A DNA stretch of 64,000 nucleotides from Mercenaria mercenaria (taxonomy: Eukaryota > Mollusca > Bivalvia > Venerida > Veneridae): assembly GCF_021730395.1 (NCBI RefSeq), contig NC_069362.1:40566501-40630500 (forward strand), read 5' to 3'. The notes beneath the pieces were generated by a model. The model was not told the origin of the DNA. It did no database searches and saw only the letters and a program-made list of their open reading frames with translations. A program made the position numbers and the translations under genes. Positions 23,579 to 35,571 of the stretch are shown one piece after another (position 1 is the first letter of the stretch; each line of letters opens with the position of its first letter).

Positions 23579-23880
23579 CGGTCACCGTGGCCCAGTGGTT
23601 AAGGCGTCCGCCTCGTGATCGGGAGGTCGAAGGTTCGAGCCCCATGGGGACCGTTCGTTCAAGGGATGTTTGTCATGGGACTCGTTCCGAAAAGGCCTGT
23701 TCGTGAGCCGCGAGCTAGTTAAATGAATGGTTACCGACTTCTATCCGCCTGGCGCCTGGTATAGTGGTAGGAGTTGGGAGGTAATTGGTACGCACTATAA
23801 AGGTGTCTCATAAGCCAAATGGCTGGCCCTTTCAATAGGGGTGACACTATAATAAACAAGACCTTTACCTTTTACCTTTT
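23579..23880 (+). mobile_element. tRNA-headed SINE with CTTTTAC tail
   Basis: Box A GTGGCCCAGTGG (23587-23598) and box B GGTTCGAGCCC (23632-23642) sit in a tRNA-like head with GGTCACC against GGGGACC ends. A body of about 200 bp follows, then a TTTACCTTTTACCTTTTA tail. Present at the same place in block 2 (53,666-53,970), so older than the duplication. A true tRNA gene is unlikely because the anticodon arm does not pair well. Confidence 0.8.
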
Positions 23881-25143
23881 ATATCTTTGTCTTACCTTTT
23901 GTGGTTCTCAATTTCCTTAACACTGAATATCTGTTAATAGTACTGTAATTATAATAATTGTTTTTTGCAATTTATACAAACTTATAATGTTGTCTAGCAA
24001 CCAGTTAGAATGGCACCGTGAAATTTGTAAAGAATTTTGTCCAGCTGAAGTCAGATCCAAAGTACAGGTGTAGAACACTTGAAATGTCCTGACAACTACA
24101 GATTACTTCCAACTGAAATGAATTTACTATATAAAAGCAAAACATGTAACACGTGTTTTGATTCATAGATAAAAAAAAAAAAACATCACTAGAAACACAA
24201 TTTGGGTGTGTTTTAAGCACGCTTATCTTTCTGTTATAAAATTTGTAAAATATCGACTTCTGTGTTGCATTGATTTATATCATGTGCTATACGATTAATA
24301 TATCGATCAATAAGAGCATAAGTTACATTGATTTGCAACGAGCTATTCTATGAAGTTCTTACCTTTTTATTTCAATCGATTACTTTTAACTGCTAGATCG
24401 TTATCTTAGGTGTTTTATAAAGTTGTTTCCTTTATCAAAAGCTTTATCAGAACAAAGATTGAAATGTGCACCTGGTGTTCTGTCTGGGATTTCACTCTGC
24501 CGGACCAGAGTTATGGTCCTTGCCTAAGTGCAAAAATACGCATAAAATGCTTAAATGTTTATGTACAGTGACATGAAATGGGGTGGTGGATGGGGGCACC
24601 AGTGTCTAATAGGCAAACGTTTAGTTTGAAATCGCTATCCATGCAAAATCTATCAAATAAAGAATAGAACAGACCATTCTCTCTCTTTCAAAGATATTAA
24701 TTTCATATAATGTCATTATTTTTATCGTTATTATTACAAACAAAATAAAATTTCATTCTGTTATTCAGACCTAGGTAACCTGATCTTATAGAGTAAACAT
24801 GTACAAAATGTACACCAGTCCTATGTCCTATCGATTCCTTGAAGAAGAGATGTGCAGAGGTTGTATTAAATATTGTTAAGTCCTTGAAATGTTTGTGATG
24901 CTTCCGACTCTAAGAGTGGAATGGCAGAATAAGTGAAAGAATTGTCATTATAAGTCTTTTGGAAATAATATAGTTGAATAAAAAATCAAAATATTAAGAT
25001 CTAGGAAAGAAAACTGTCAGATTCAAACGTAGTCAAGCTCGTGCTGAAACGAAATTCATTCGCACTCAGAACCGCACATTTTCATTTGGTTGACTTATAG
25101 GACAGTTCAACATAGTTCCTTAGATTAAATAAAATCAGAAACG

Positions 25144-26347
25144 TGATAGTTCGTCCTTCGACTGCGAAGATGGCCATCTCATCTTTGCGAAACGTGTCGT
25201 CTTGGTTTGTTGTTGTGTGTGCGCAGGTGGCTGACCAGTCCTATTCGTGCATGAAATACGCGACCGCACTCCGGACAAGATGGGACAGTTGGTACAGTGA
25301 CTGATGCTACTCTAGACTTTCGTTGATGCCTTTTCTGTTTAGCTTGACTGACACGGTGGTTTTCATATGCTCTGGCTCCCTGCTTGATTTTTGAGCGCCA
25401 TAAGGATTTGTTCTCAGCAAGCTCCTCCCAATTGTCTGGACTTATGTGAAACAATTTGATGGACGACTTGAGAGAGTCTTTAAAGCGCTTTCGTTGTCCA
25501 CCCTTCGTGAGTGAGCCGTTCTGCAGTTCGCCATAGAAGAGCTGTTTTGGAATCCGTGAGTCTGGCATTCTCCTTACATGACCTGCCCAACGGAGTTGTC
25601 CTTGACGCAACATGGTGTCAATGCTGTACATGTTGGCACGATCCAGCACTTCAGTGTCAGGTATTTTGTCTTGCCATTTTATGCCCATGGTTTTGTGTAG
25701 ACAGAAGGTGTGGAAGTGATTCAGCTTCTTTGTATGTCTCTGATACACTGTCCAGGTCTCACTTGCGTATTGAAGTGATGTCAGCACAACAGCCCTATAA
25801 ACGCTGAGCTTTGTCTTGGTGGTGATACCTCTGCGGTTCCATACCGATTTGTGTAGACGCCAGAACGCTGAGCTGGCTTTAGCTATACATGCATTGACTT
25901 CGTCGTCAATGTGAACAACTCTGGGTAGAGTACTTCCAAGGTAAGTGAACTTCTCCACTGGTTTAAGGCGTTGAGATTTAATGTACATCTCTGGTTCAGT
26001 TAAGTTGTGTTTGGTGCTGGCTGAAACATAACTTCTGTCTTTTTTGTGCTGATGATCAGGCCAAAGTTGTCACAGGTATCTGAGAACTTGTTGAGACTGT
26101 CCTGTATATCGGGCCCTGAGACGGCATTTATGGCACAGTCGTCAGCAAAAAGGAGGTATCGGAGTCTGATGTAATGTACCATTGTCTTGGACTTTAGAGG
26201 ACGTAAATTGAAGACGCCTCCGTCAGTTCGGTATCTGATATCAACACCTGGATCAGAGTCGGGGAATGCATCTGCGAGCATGGCAGTAAACATCATGCTA
26301 AAGAGAGTAGGGGAAAGCACACAGCCTTGTTTGACCCCTTTTGACAC
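25144..26347 (-). pseudogene. Non-LTR retrotransposon (LINE) 3' part: RT palm to C-terminal zinc finger
   Basis: Minus-strand frames 26000-26347 and 25179-25988 encode the second half of a reverse transcriptase: KQGCVLSPTLFSMMF, then FADD, then the thumb (KFTYLGSTL, YASETWTVY, LRQGQLRWAGHVRRMPDSR). A C-terminal C2H2 finger follows (CPECGRVF..SHLRTH). One base is missing near 25,992 relative to the block 2 copy, which splits the frame. The 5' half is absent. The element resembles RTE-like or related clades with a terminal C2H2 finger; the clade is not certain. It predates the duplication, since 54,914-55,915 holds the same fragment. Confidence 0.85.
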
Positions 26348-27126
26348 CTCGAATTGGGCGGATTGGTTTCCGTCATCAGGAACATCGGCCTACATTCTAT
26401 TATAGAATTGACGCACCAATTTTTATGTCGATCTGGCATAGTTTCGACAAAACTATAGTTTTGGAAGTTTAAGTCAGGAGAATAATTATACTTGCTTTTG
26501 CTTGTTTGTTTATTGTAACGGCGAACATTTTTACATCTTTACAATTCCCTAACACAATTTCTATTCTTTAACAAATCTTTAACATTAATTACCCATGTCT
26601 TAAACTAACTTTGAAAAGGTCTGTGATATCTGGTATACAAAATTATTCTTAAGAACGATACTGCCAAAAGTGTTACTGAAGAGAATATCAAAAATACTTT
26701 TAATAAACTGAAAATTTATTAGCTTTGTCATGAATAATTGACATGTTTTTAGCGGCGTGATCAAAATACCGGGTGCTATATAAGTTATCATGTCACTAAT
26801 TTACTTAGCCAAACAACACTAGAACGTGCCTGACTTGGCCGAAATGAATACTATTAACCTGAGTTGGCGAAGGAATGTAACCTTGACTTTTCGGTATAGA
26901 AATTAGTATAATGGAAATACAAAATAATACAAAAGAACAACACCGGGGTATCCGACGATTACGCATGCCGGCTAAACGCATAAGTCTCCCCTATACCAGA
27001 TGACTTATGTGCTGTTAATGACAACTAACGATTCTTGCATTGATTATATATCGTTAATGTAAATGCAATCAGAATTAAATAACTTGATTGTTTCTCTTTG
27101 TTCTCTCGATTCAGAATAAGTTATTT

Positions 27127-27415
27127 TATTTTGTTTGTTTGTTTTATGTTTAATGCCTGTTTTCAATGGTATTTCAGTTATGTAACGGCGGGCAGTTAAC
27201 CTAACCAGTGTTCCTGAATTCTGTACCAGAACAAACCTGTTCTCCGCAAGTAACTGCCAACTTCCCCACATGATTCAGAGGTGAAAGACGAATGATTTCA
27301 GACACACATTTTTTTATCAAATCGTCACGGAGAACATATGCGTCGCCCAGGGCTCGAACTCACGACCCCGAGATCCGTGAATCTGCGCTCTCCCTATTGA
27401 TCTAAGCTGGCGGGC
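27127..27415 (-). mobile_element. tRNA-derived SINE (copy S4)
   Basis: Same family as S1. Shared with block 2 (58,353-58,639), so it predates the duplication. Confidence 0.85.
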
Positions 27416-28136
27416 AAGGTAACTTTATGGAAAACAAAACATAATATTAAAGAAATAATATATCCCAAACAGTGATTTGTCATTGAATAAAATAATTGTT
27501 TGGAGTTTAGATGCAAAGGAATTATATCATGAGAACGCAACCCTATATATTTTCACAGATACTGATGGGATATAAATTAATTGCATTTTTATACATAAGA
27601 CGCATCTTTTTATTTAAAGAGTCGCTGATCAAATCGCTGCATTTATAGAGAGCATGATGCCTAGTTATAATCTAAATATTCCGGTTCTAAAATGGTACCA
27701 CAAGCTCGTTTTCCGTACTCCTCGTTTAAATGGGTCAACAGTGTTGTTGTACTTATAAAACAGACATGCCCTGTTTATAGGTTGGCCAGGGTTACGGATA
27801 CTAGTATGCGATATGTATTGTATTTTGCCATTATTTTTTAGCACAGATCTCCTTCAGTTTGGAACCGTCAATGTTTACAAACACATTTGTTTATTCTATG
27901 AGGAGTAATAGTATTTGTTAATCTAATTATATTTGAACACTTTTGTTTCCCCATATGATAGAAAACTAGTCTAAATGTGGTTGTATGTAAGCATTGTAAA
28001 ATAAAATTCTTTAACTTATGTAAATAAAACCTTTGATTCTGGATAACGATCAAATTAACGGCGAAAACGTTTTGCAGATACTTTTCATATGAGAATCCAA
28101 ATTAACCTATGTTTAAGACTAGTGTCTTACGACTTT
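27416..28136. other. No gene seen
   Basis: AT-rich duplicated sequence. About 27,817-28,218 is missing from block 2, where a LINE lies instead. Confidence 0.5.
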
Positions 28137-28540
28137 ATGTCGTAACAAATCAAAGAGCATAGCATTTTGTGACCAAAAATCTCAACTGCCTGTGACGGGA
28201 TTTGAACCCGGGTCGCTCTGGTGCTAATCCAATGCTCTTACCACTGAGCCAAAGTTTCGACTCCATGATGTAATTGTCTGCTTTAAACTTGCAGGCTATG
28301 CGTAATCGACCATAACAGTTTATATGATAACACATCCCCTCTTCAAAGAAGTCATCATTTATCATGGCATAAAAGATGCCAGTTATTGCCACGAGATAGT
28401 CAGTTTCCTAAACGAACCCCAGTTTTACGACTATTAACCGTAACAAACCAAAGAGCATAGCATTAAAGGACGAAAAATCCCAACTGCCTATTTCGAGATT
28501 CGAACCCGGGCCGCTCGGGTGCTAGTCCAATTCAAAATTG
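28137..28540 (-). mobile_element. Two tRNA-headed SINE pieces
   Basis: On the minus strand TTGGCTCAGTGGTAAGAGC (box A) and GGTTCAAATCCC (box B) mark a tRNA-like head at about 28,190-28,255. A second head with GGTTCGAATCTC lies near 28,490-28,530. Both are preceded by the same GTAACAAA(T/C)CAAAGAGCATAG phrase (28,141 and 28,440). Block 2 holds the remains of both (62,337-62,600). Confidence 0.65.
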
Positions 28541-28795
28541 CTTTTAAAGATATTACGTTGGCCGCTCAGCCCGCAGGTCTCTTGTTCGAACCCATCTTTG
28601 ATAACTATCACACCTTCAGAAAACACAGTAGTTGTCATTCGAGAACGCCGAGCGATTCAAAAATGAATCAGTACATTAATTATATATATATATATATATG
28701 CAACTACACATTTTTTATATGTCTGCCCTGATGATTATGATATGAAACCGGTAGGTAGACAGAAATACAGACAGAGGAAACCCATTAGAGGTTTT

Positions 28796-28800
<5 letters not shown>

Positions 28801-28890
<90 letters not shown>
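28801..28890. repeat. (TA)45 microsatellite
   Basis: Uninterrupted TA for 90 bp; a shorter (TA) run is at 28,682-28,699. In block 2 the same place (near 62,750) has only about four TA units. Open frames here are repeat-made. Confidence 0.95.
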
Positions 28891-28894
<4 letters not shown>

Positions 28895-30678
28895 TCTTTC
28901 TACATATGCTTGTCTCCAACTTGTCAAGTACGAAATTTTCATAGCGTTAAGCCAAATGGGAAATATGACAGTAACATGTATAGTACTACACTCTGGTCAC
29001 TTTTTTTGTTTGCATCTTGTACCTGTGGGAAAGGTTTTGTATGATGATTATATAGATTACGATGAAATAATTTCGATGCATGGAAAAGTTAACAAAGATG
29101 GAAAAGTTAACAAAGATAACGGATGGAAAACATATAGGAGCACACAAATTGCTAATTACTGTTACTACAAAAGTAGCATGAATACAATCTGATTAAAATA
29201 TCACATAATTTTTGAAAAAAAGGTATGAATTAAATTTTCTGGTAACTTATGCAATAAGATTAGAGCGCTAATTGCAGCAATCTCAATGTTCAGCATTGCA
29301 ATCTTTATCTTGGATATAACACAATTTACAAAATAAATCGAATATAGATGAATGGATGCTAAGCATTTTTGAACGTTTTAAGTGCTTGAAACGAACGTGG
29401 TAATAGTAATAATAGATAATACATGACAAGACCCTTTACGTATATAAATGTCTGTAACACACAATTCCATGAACATACGGATGAAAAAAAAAACTATGAA
29501 ATTTTAAGCAATGATATGACAAATGTTTATTTTGCCGATCCTATTCTGTCCTTCATTTTGCATGAGATCCGAAAGTAATTAATTCATTTCTTATATTTAC
29601 AATATATTTATTTTCCATTTATAAAGAAGGTTATATTATAAAGTGTACACATTTTGTTACATTTAACATTTAAATCAGTTTTCCGGCCATTCTGTTGAAA
29701 AGGCGGAACAACTACGACATCATCACGGAACGTTCTCATTGACTATACGCGGACGTCGTCAAAACAGCGTATAAATATAACCGTGAAGAAACTGGTGCTA
29801 AAGCTTTTTTTCACGAAAGCTGTTTTCAGACAATAATTCGTATTTCTTTTAAACGTTAAAATTGCAACAATTCATCTGATAATTCCAAGTGATATAGAAA
29901 ATAGTTAAAACTGTTATTTGGGTTTTTCAAAATAAGTAATATATTTACAAACAGGGTTGTTAGAACTTTAGCGAACAGAAAGAAATATAATTGTTCAAGT
30001 AATTCGAAGCATCAATGTAATTGCTACATTATCCTCTGCACATAAGTAACCGGTTCTAGTATTCCGGCAATCTTCTTGTCAAATATTGTCAGCTTACATT
30101 TCACTGATTAAGAAGCCGGCATGATTTCAGTCTTTGCGGATAGAAACGGCTTTTGCATTCAAAGTCTTAATTAAAATATTTTGCGTGTTATGAATGAATT
30201 AAGCCGTAAGTCAGTCACGACACACTCAACCTTAGCTTCTTGAAAGTTGCTGTCTTTTTATAAAGGGAATGTCAAAGGGTTTATGCAATATTCTACACAT
30301 AATTCTTATCAAAATTTTTCATCTGACGTGTTTCAGGTACAAACCTGTATCTAAAATCGAAGAAAGATTAATATGTTTGCAGTTTAAACACAGGTTGTAC
30401 GTTTTCGCTAGTTTTCTGCTTTTTGTCCTGTTGTTTTCCCTTAGGCTTTTTTTCGTTTACACCACCTTAAAAGTACAAGCCTATATTGATGTAATGTTTT
30501 TTAGTTATTTGTGTATGCTTCTAAACTATAGACGATGGCAGAAATATATGCAACTTTCAGGAACTGGATATTTAAAAATACGTGTCTCCACGATACGTGC
30601 AAATTGGAGCAACGAAACCGTTGCTTACATACATCTCTTGATTTTACTTCTATTCCATTTCTTCTAGGTCGTAGATTT
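28891..30678. other. Duplicated noncoding sequence, then intergenic
   Basis: 28,891-29,752 matches 62,760-64,000 apart from one insertion there. The 132-aa plus-strand frame at 30,269-30,667 is hydrophobic but has no recognisable family and lies just past the 3' end of gene B; I do not call it a gene. Confidence 0.5.
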
Positions 30679-30683
30679 TTATT
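30678..30683 (-). terminator. AATAAA overlapping the stop codon of gene B
   Basis: Minus strand CAATAAAAA, with TAA as the stop. This is the same arrangement as genes A and C. Confidence 0.45.
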
Positions 30684-32588
30684 GACTTAGTTCAATAACA
30701 TGAATGCTGTCAGATGATTGGCATGTTGCTATCACGCAATTTTTGTTCTTGTCATAGCACAGACTTATCGGATTATTCAAGCCGGCTACCAGCTCCCCAA
30801 GACATTTTCCATCACTGCTGAACATTATGATATTGTTAGAGGAATACGCGGAAAGAAACACGGTTCCATCAACTGATACACAGACTCCGCAGGTTCTGCC
30901 CAGCCGACTATCTCGCAGTTCCCTCTCTACTGTTTCGTCCGTGTTTAGACAGACAGCGCCATCACTGCAATCAGTTACGATCATTGTATCACAACTTACA
31001 GCCATATGCTGAACAGAGAGAGTTTTAAATATCGCTTTACCGTTCTGATTTTTGTCAATAGTTTTAATTAGTCCTTCTGTAGTGTTGTAAACGTTAACAC
31101 CACCGCATTTAGATGTCCAAAGACCTCCATCACAATATGCCATTCCCCAGTAGCCCCCACACTCTATTGAAATGCGTCTCGTTTTAAGCAGAGAAGACGC
31201 AACAGATATAAACTGAATATTGTTATTGTTCATTTTCACAGCTATCTCATTTTTATTGATACAACATATGCCAGAAGGGATAGCATCCAGATCACAATGG
31301 TCCTTCAGATTATAGTAAACGTCCAGCCTTTTTACCTTGTTATTTCCTTGGTCAGTCAACACAATCATACCGTCTGGTAGCAGACAAACATCACTTATTG
31401 TACATACATTCTTGTCATTTGCCATTTTCACGTTGATCTCTTTCTTCGATTTCATTTTGTACTGTTCAGGATTAGATGTTTTCCTGTCTTCAGCCTCTGT
31501 GCACACTTTTCCTAAAGTAGTTGCTGTCATCACGGAAGTTATTAAGTCTTTGTTTTCGGTAAAATGGAGTGAAGTTGTTGCATTTGACTCACTGTTAGTA
31601 TGTAACGTGCAAGCATCTTTTATGGTTTTCTTCATCAGTGTCATCTGAACGAACTGTTGTCCTGCGTCCATACTGGAAACTCTCTGCAGCAGTTCTGACG
31701 TTTTGTCTAAGTCTCGTATCATATGAGTTGCGACGTTGAGTTCGGACTCGAGATCTCTTTTCATCTTAGCATAATCATTAGCCAAATTATTTGTCATTTT
31801 CCTTTCTAATTGTTTGATGTGGTCAATGAGGCTTGTTGTGACTTCAACAATCTTTTCTTGTATTGAATTTCTTTGCTTTTCAAGACAATCGAGATTGTTC
31901 TGTTTTTTCATATTCAATGCCCTTATACGTTTCTGAACATTATTAATTTCTTCTAATACGGATTTTATAACGGTATGTTGAACTCCAGATTTTGTTTTGT
32001 CTTCTATTCTTGTCACACCAACACAAGACCTTTTGAAAATTTAAAAAGAATACTTTTCAAAATACTTAAGCATAATGTGAGAACAAGGTGCTCAAAGGCA
32101 TGAATTATTAATGCTTTTTTCTGCGTTCCTATAAGGTGTAGATAATAAAATTATTAACTTCATTTCTAAACTTCGGATGTCACATAGATCTACTTTTTCT
32201 AACTGATATAGTTTATACCAAAATGACAGAATTAAAAATATTATGTTATCAGATGTTACCTGTGTTCAGTGGCTATACATGTAGTACAGTAAACCATGTC
32301 ATGCGTACCACAGTACATCTCGATGTCACGGTCTGAATGGTAGCGGCATTTAGCATTAGCGTCCACAGAATCGGTTTTAGCTTCATCTTTGTTCAGTAGT
32401 TTATGAGACCGTGTAGCTCTTTGTCGACTGTGATGTCTAGTGCATGTTGTGCACAAGTATTCCTGGGATTCAGGGCAGTATTTAAAAGCTTCTTCTCTGA
32501 TATCATCTTCTCCACAAGGTGTACAACTAAACTCAAAGTCAGCATCAGAACTGTCTTTTAACGATTTGAGATGGCCTCCCTCAGTCAT
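30679..32588 (-). CDS. TRIM-like gene B: B-box, coiled coil and propeller protein, intact
   Basis: Two coding exons on the minus strand: 32260-32588 and 30679-32029. The ATG follows TTATTGTAG|A by one base; the first exon ends CACAG|GTAACA; the second is entered after TTTTCAAAAG. Joined they give 560 codons in one open frame (559 aa). Residues 1-20 have no RING. Residues 22-62 form a B-box 1-like zinc site in which the fourth cysteine is Ser41 (CPES, against CPEC in A and C). Residues 81-109 form B-box 2 (CRYH, C93, CTTC, H109). A coiled coil spans about 125-230. A propeller spans about 270-559, with LPDGMIVLTDQGNNKVKRLD and FSSDGKCLGELV as blade motifs. RING-less TRIM-like proteins are often innate immune or signalling regulators; that role is inferred. 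It is the only one of the three paralogues here with no interruption. Confidence 0.88.
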
Positions 32589-33237
32589 TCTACAATAACA
32601 TGGAAAATAGAGTATCATATCAACTGAACTACTGAGAACAAATTTAAGTATTATGCAACTAATTGAAATAAAGTAATATGAGATTATTGACAGTGTTGAG
32701 TACAATACTGAATTCTCTTGGACATGTACACAGCAGTAACTATTCATATTTGCTACGTAATAATAGAACTTTTTAACATGCGATATATGACCTTTTTGTA
32801 TCGCCGTAAAACCCAACTCACTCAGTAATAATACACTGTTTGACAAGTTAGTAGCACCACACTCTGATATGGTTACATGATATGTCACGGCATAAGACTG
32901 CTGCGGCGTTCCATATCTTTACCCTGAACATTACTAAAAGGTGCAACACATCTCAGATCCACTATGAAAATTCATTTCTTCTTCTTCCATCAATGGTTTA
33001 TGCGGGTAAAACTGCACACAAGATTACACGGAACGATACAAACATGTAGATCTAAGCATAGGTTTTAACCAGGTCAGTTTTATATCAAAGCGTTTTACAT
33101 TTTGTGTTTTATTTAAAAATGTAGAAATCTAACACAACACTTTGAAGTTATTATATAAATGTTTAGCTCCAGTTTAGTGTTGTATTACACAGATTGAAAA
33201 AGCAGAGAACAAAGTATATAAAAATACGAAACATACC

Positions 33238-33330
33238 TTTTTCAACTTTATTGTCCTTGTTTCGGTTTCGGTTTCAATAAAGCGGTGTCAATGGCGGATA
33301 TGTAAACATTCTGCATTTATTATCTCCCAT
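33238..33330 (-). promoter_or_regulatory. Noncoding 5' exon of gene B (inferred)
   Basis: Homologous to the 5' exons of A and C (TTGACACCG, CGAAACAAG, TATCTCCC or TACCTCCC upstream). It ends AAAG|GTATGT at 33237|33236. The intron to the B-box exon is only about 0.65 kb, against about 3.5 kb in A and C. Confidence 0.6.
33259..33275 (-). promoter_or_regulatory. Triple GAAA element, IRF/ISRE-like
   Basis: Minus strand GAAACCGAAACCGAAAC: three GAAA cores spaced 6 bp apart, which fits the GAAANNGAAA consensus bound by interferon regulatory factors. It lies inside the presumed first exon. Copies A and C keep only one clear GAAA core here. Whether it is functional is inference. Confidence 0.5.
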
Positions 33331-33339
33331 TGCTTTATC

Positions 33340-35430
33340 AAGCGATACTACAACAATAATAACAAATCGAACAAAGTCCGTATACTGGGTTAAATTGATA
33401 AATATTGTAATTTGATCGATCTTTTACAAAAAGTGTGGAGAAGATAATAAAGACGTGCGACATTTTCTCTTTAACCTTTACAAAATTTAAAACTCTTTAA
33501 TTTATATAGTAAATTAACTGTATGCATTTTTGCATTTTGTTTTATGATGGTGCTTATACATGCTTTGCATGAAGAAAAAGAGAGAAATATAAAGTATCTA
33601 CATTGTAGTTACAAATTGAGAGTGACATATATAAGGCCAAGACATTGTGTTTAATGTCTAAATATATAATTGAATTAATGTAGTAGCATGTACAAAACTT
33701 TATGTATTAAATGAGTGTTTTTACGGTATAAGATAGGTATTTTCTGTGTTTTCAAAATTATACTGAAAAACGATCGACTTAATATTTGTGTAGATGAAGT
33801 TATGAAAACACATTAATTCATGGATGACCTCAATTGTTCACCTGCCATCTTGTGGAATAGCTGTATTATATCAGTATTATCAGAATGATTTGCACGAAAG
33901 TCACGTGAGAGGAAAAAGTAAGTTACTAGGTTGGGGTGGGTCTTTAAATACCTTATACTAATTTTTTTAGCGATTTGTGATATGAAGACATATGCGAAAT
34001 ATTCTATTCAGTTCAGTATTCCCTTGTTGTATATCAAATATGTCATAATTATGATATATATATGTAATACTCTGTTCAGACTAGAGTTTAAATGTGGTTT
34101 AAAACGGATTTATTTTTAATTCAATTATGTGAATTAGAATATGTATTATTTGGAGGTCAAATAGATTGAAAACAAAAAAAATAAATAAGACCATTATAAC
34201 CACCTCCAACATGTGGAATATTACGGTTTTAAAATCTATTTATGGCTTTCCCGCCAAATTTTACATTTTGGCTCGGTCATCTTTAGTTTTTAAATAATAA
34301 ACAATGGATACAATGGCTGTGCGTTTTCAATTTTGATTCATATCTAACACTCATATTTTTTATTATTTCAGGTGAAGAAAACCAATGAGAAAGTGCATTT
34401 GATCGTCCAGGAATTTGGCAAGAGGCTCCCTATTGATTTTCCGAAAGGACTTGCATATAATATTAAATATTGAGTCATAGACTGTTCATACAATGATCGA
34501 TTTCGTAACTGTTCGTAATCATAAATCGAATGCAGCATCATCTCAATAAAGTGAAAGTAGTATGATACATTGTTGTGTCCATTTTCGACCATGTTTCGAC
34601 CAGTTTTCGACCAGTTTCGATGAAAAAATAATTTAGACTAATTAACATCGTCGGCCTAATGTCACAGTAGACGAAATTGTCATTTAGACCTAATTTTAAT
34701 TAGACGAAGTGTCTTTTGACCAAACGTCATGGAAGCATCACTTCTATATCTCCTTATATCTGTATGCCTTCTTTTAGTAATCTTCTGTTTGTTTATTACA
34801 AATCATTCTCCAAAACAACCATTTTTCTACATCAATGTTTACTTCCCATAATGCAACAATGCTAATAAATATTTACTCTTGCATGTATATACTTTAATCC
34901 AATTTCAACTGCCTGATGTGAATGCAAACTATATTATGTTTTAATATTGTTTGTTATTTTTTCATTTCAACAACCAATAAGCACTGGCACAACAATAATA
35001 CTGATTTTCAGTCTGAACACAGAAAGGGAGTGTTGAGTGAACTTGTAGGGTAACCTTTTTACTTATTATAAATGTATTTATTTATTTATTTATCTATCAC
35101 ATTTATGTATATATTTGCAATAAAATATGCCGACGAGATAAAGAAACGCCTCATCGAAAGTCTGCGTTAGTTTTTTTTTATATAGTTTAAATTTGTTCGG
35201 CAATGTAAGAAATGTACATATACTCTGACCGACAAGCTCAGTCAACCGAAACTCGTACTATTTTATTCAGCCCATTCTTAAATTCATGTACCTGCTCATG
35301 ATTTCCTCGTGAAGCTTGTGTGTGTCAACCTTTAGGTTTTATTGAGCGAATTTTACACATGTACATATTTATGTTAGTCGACGTACGATCATAATTTTAG
35401 AGATTTTCTGACAATCAATTTAGTATAATA
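33340..35430. other. No gene seen
   Basis: AT-rich sequence upstream of gene B. Contains TTTCGACCAG repeats near 34,585-34,620. No domain-bearing frame. Confidence 0.5.
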
Positions 35431-35571
35431 ATGCCGAGGCTAAATTTCGAAGAGAAGGTCCAAATTCTGGCTATGCTCGAATGTGGGCGAACGCAAGAAC
35501 AAGTCGCTAGACGTTTTAACGTCTCTCGTTCGACAATACTGCGTCTCGTTCGATGTGTCAGAGATAAATGA
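35431..35571 (+). pseudogene. Tc1/mariner transposase remnant, N-terminal HTH only
   Basis: A 46-codon frame ending in TGA reads FEEKVQILAMLECGRTQEQV, then ARRFNVSRSTILRLV. This is the first paired-like helix-turn-helix of a Tc1-type transposase. The sequence just after the stop still gives ANRPR, the usual linker motif, and then similarity ends. The catalytic domain is missing and no terminal repeats were identified. Confidence 0.7.

Larger units (their letters stand above)
14500..29752. repeat. Segmental duplication, block 1
   Basis: Colinear with 44,815-64,000. Anchors in order (block 1 / block 2): propeller exon 14.8/45.0 kb, B-box exon 17.6/47.5, 5' exon 21.5/51.4, tRNA-headed SINE 23.58/53.67, RT fragment 25.4/55.0, SINE 27.13/58.35, last matched bases 29,752/64,000. 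Similarity is weak before about 14.8 kb. It is very high from about 17.4 kb onward, with insertions and deletions between the copies. Confidence 0.92.

Noticed and set aside
23579-23652. Possible tRNA gene
   Set aside because: Box A and B are good, but the anticodon stem pairs poorly and a SINE body with tail follows; the duplicate has the same structure.
28190-28260. Possible tRNA gene on the minus strand
   Set aside because: Box A and box B present, but it is followed by repeat sequence and recurs nearby; more likely a SINE head.
28715-29044. Ile/Tyr-rich frames across the TA run
   Set aside because: Microsatellite translation.
30269-30667. 132-aa hydrophobic frame
   Set aside because: AT-rich, Phe/Leu-heavy composition as expected by chance; no motif and no promoter context.
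32589-32888. Upstream extension of the gene B frame to a start at 32,888
   Set aside because: It reads through a splice acceptor (TTATTGTAG) and gives AT-rich noise; the ATG at 32,588 matches genes A and C.
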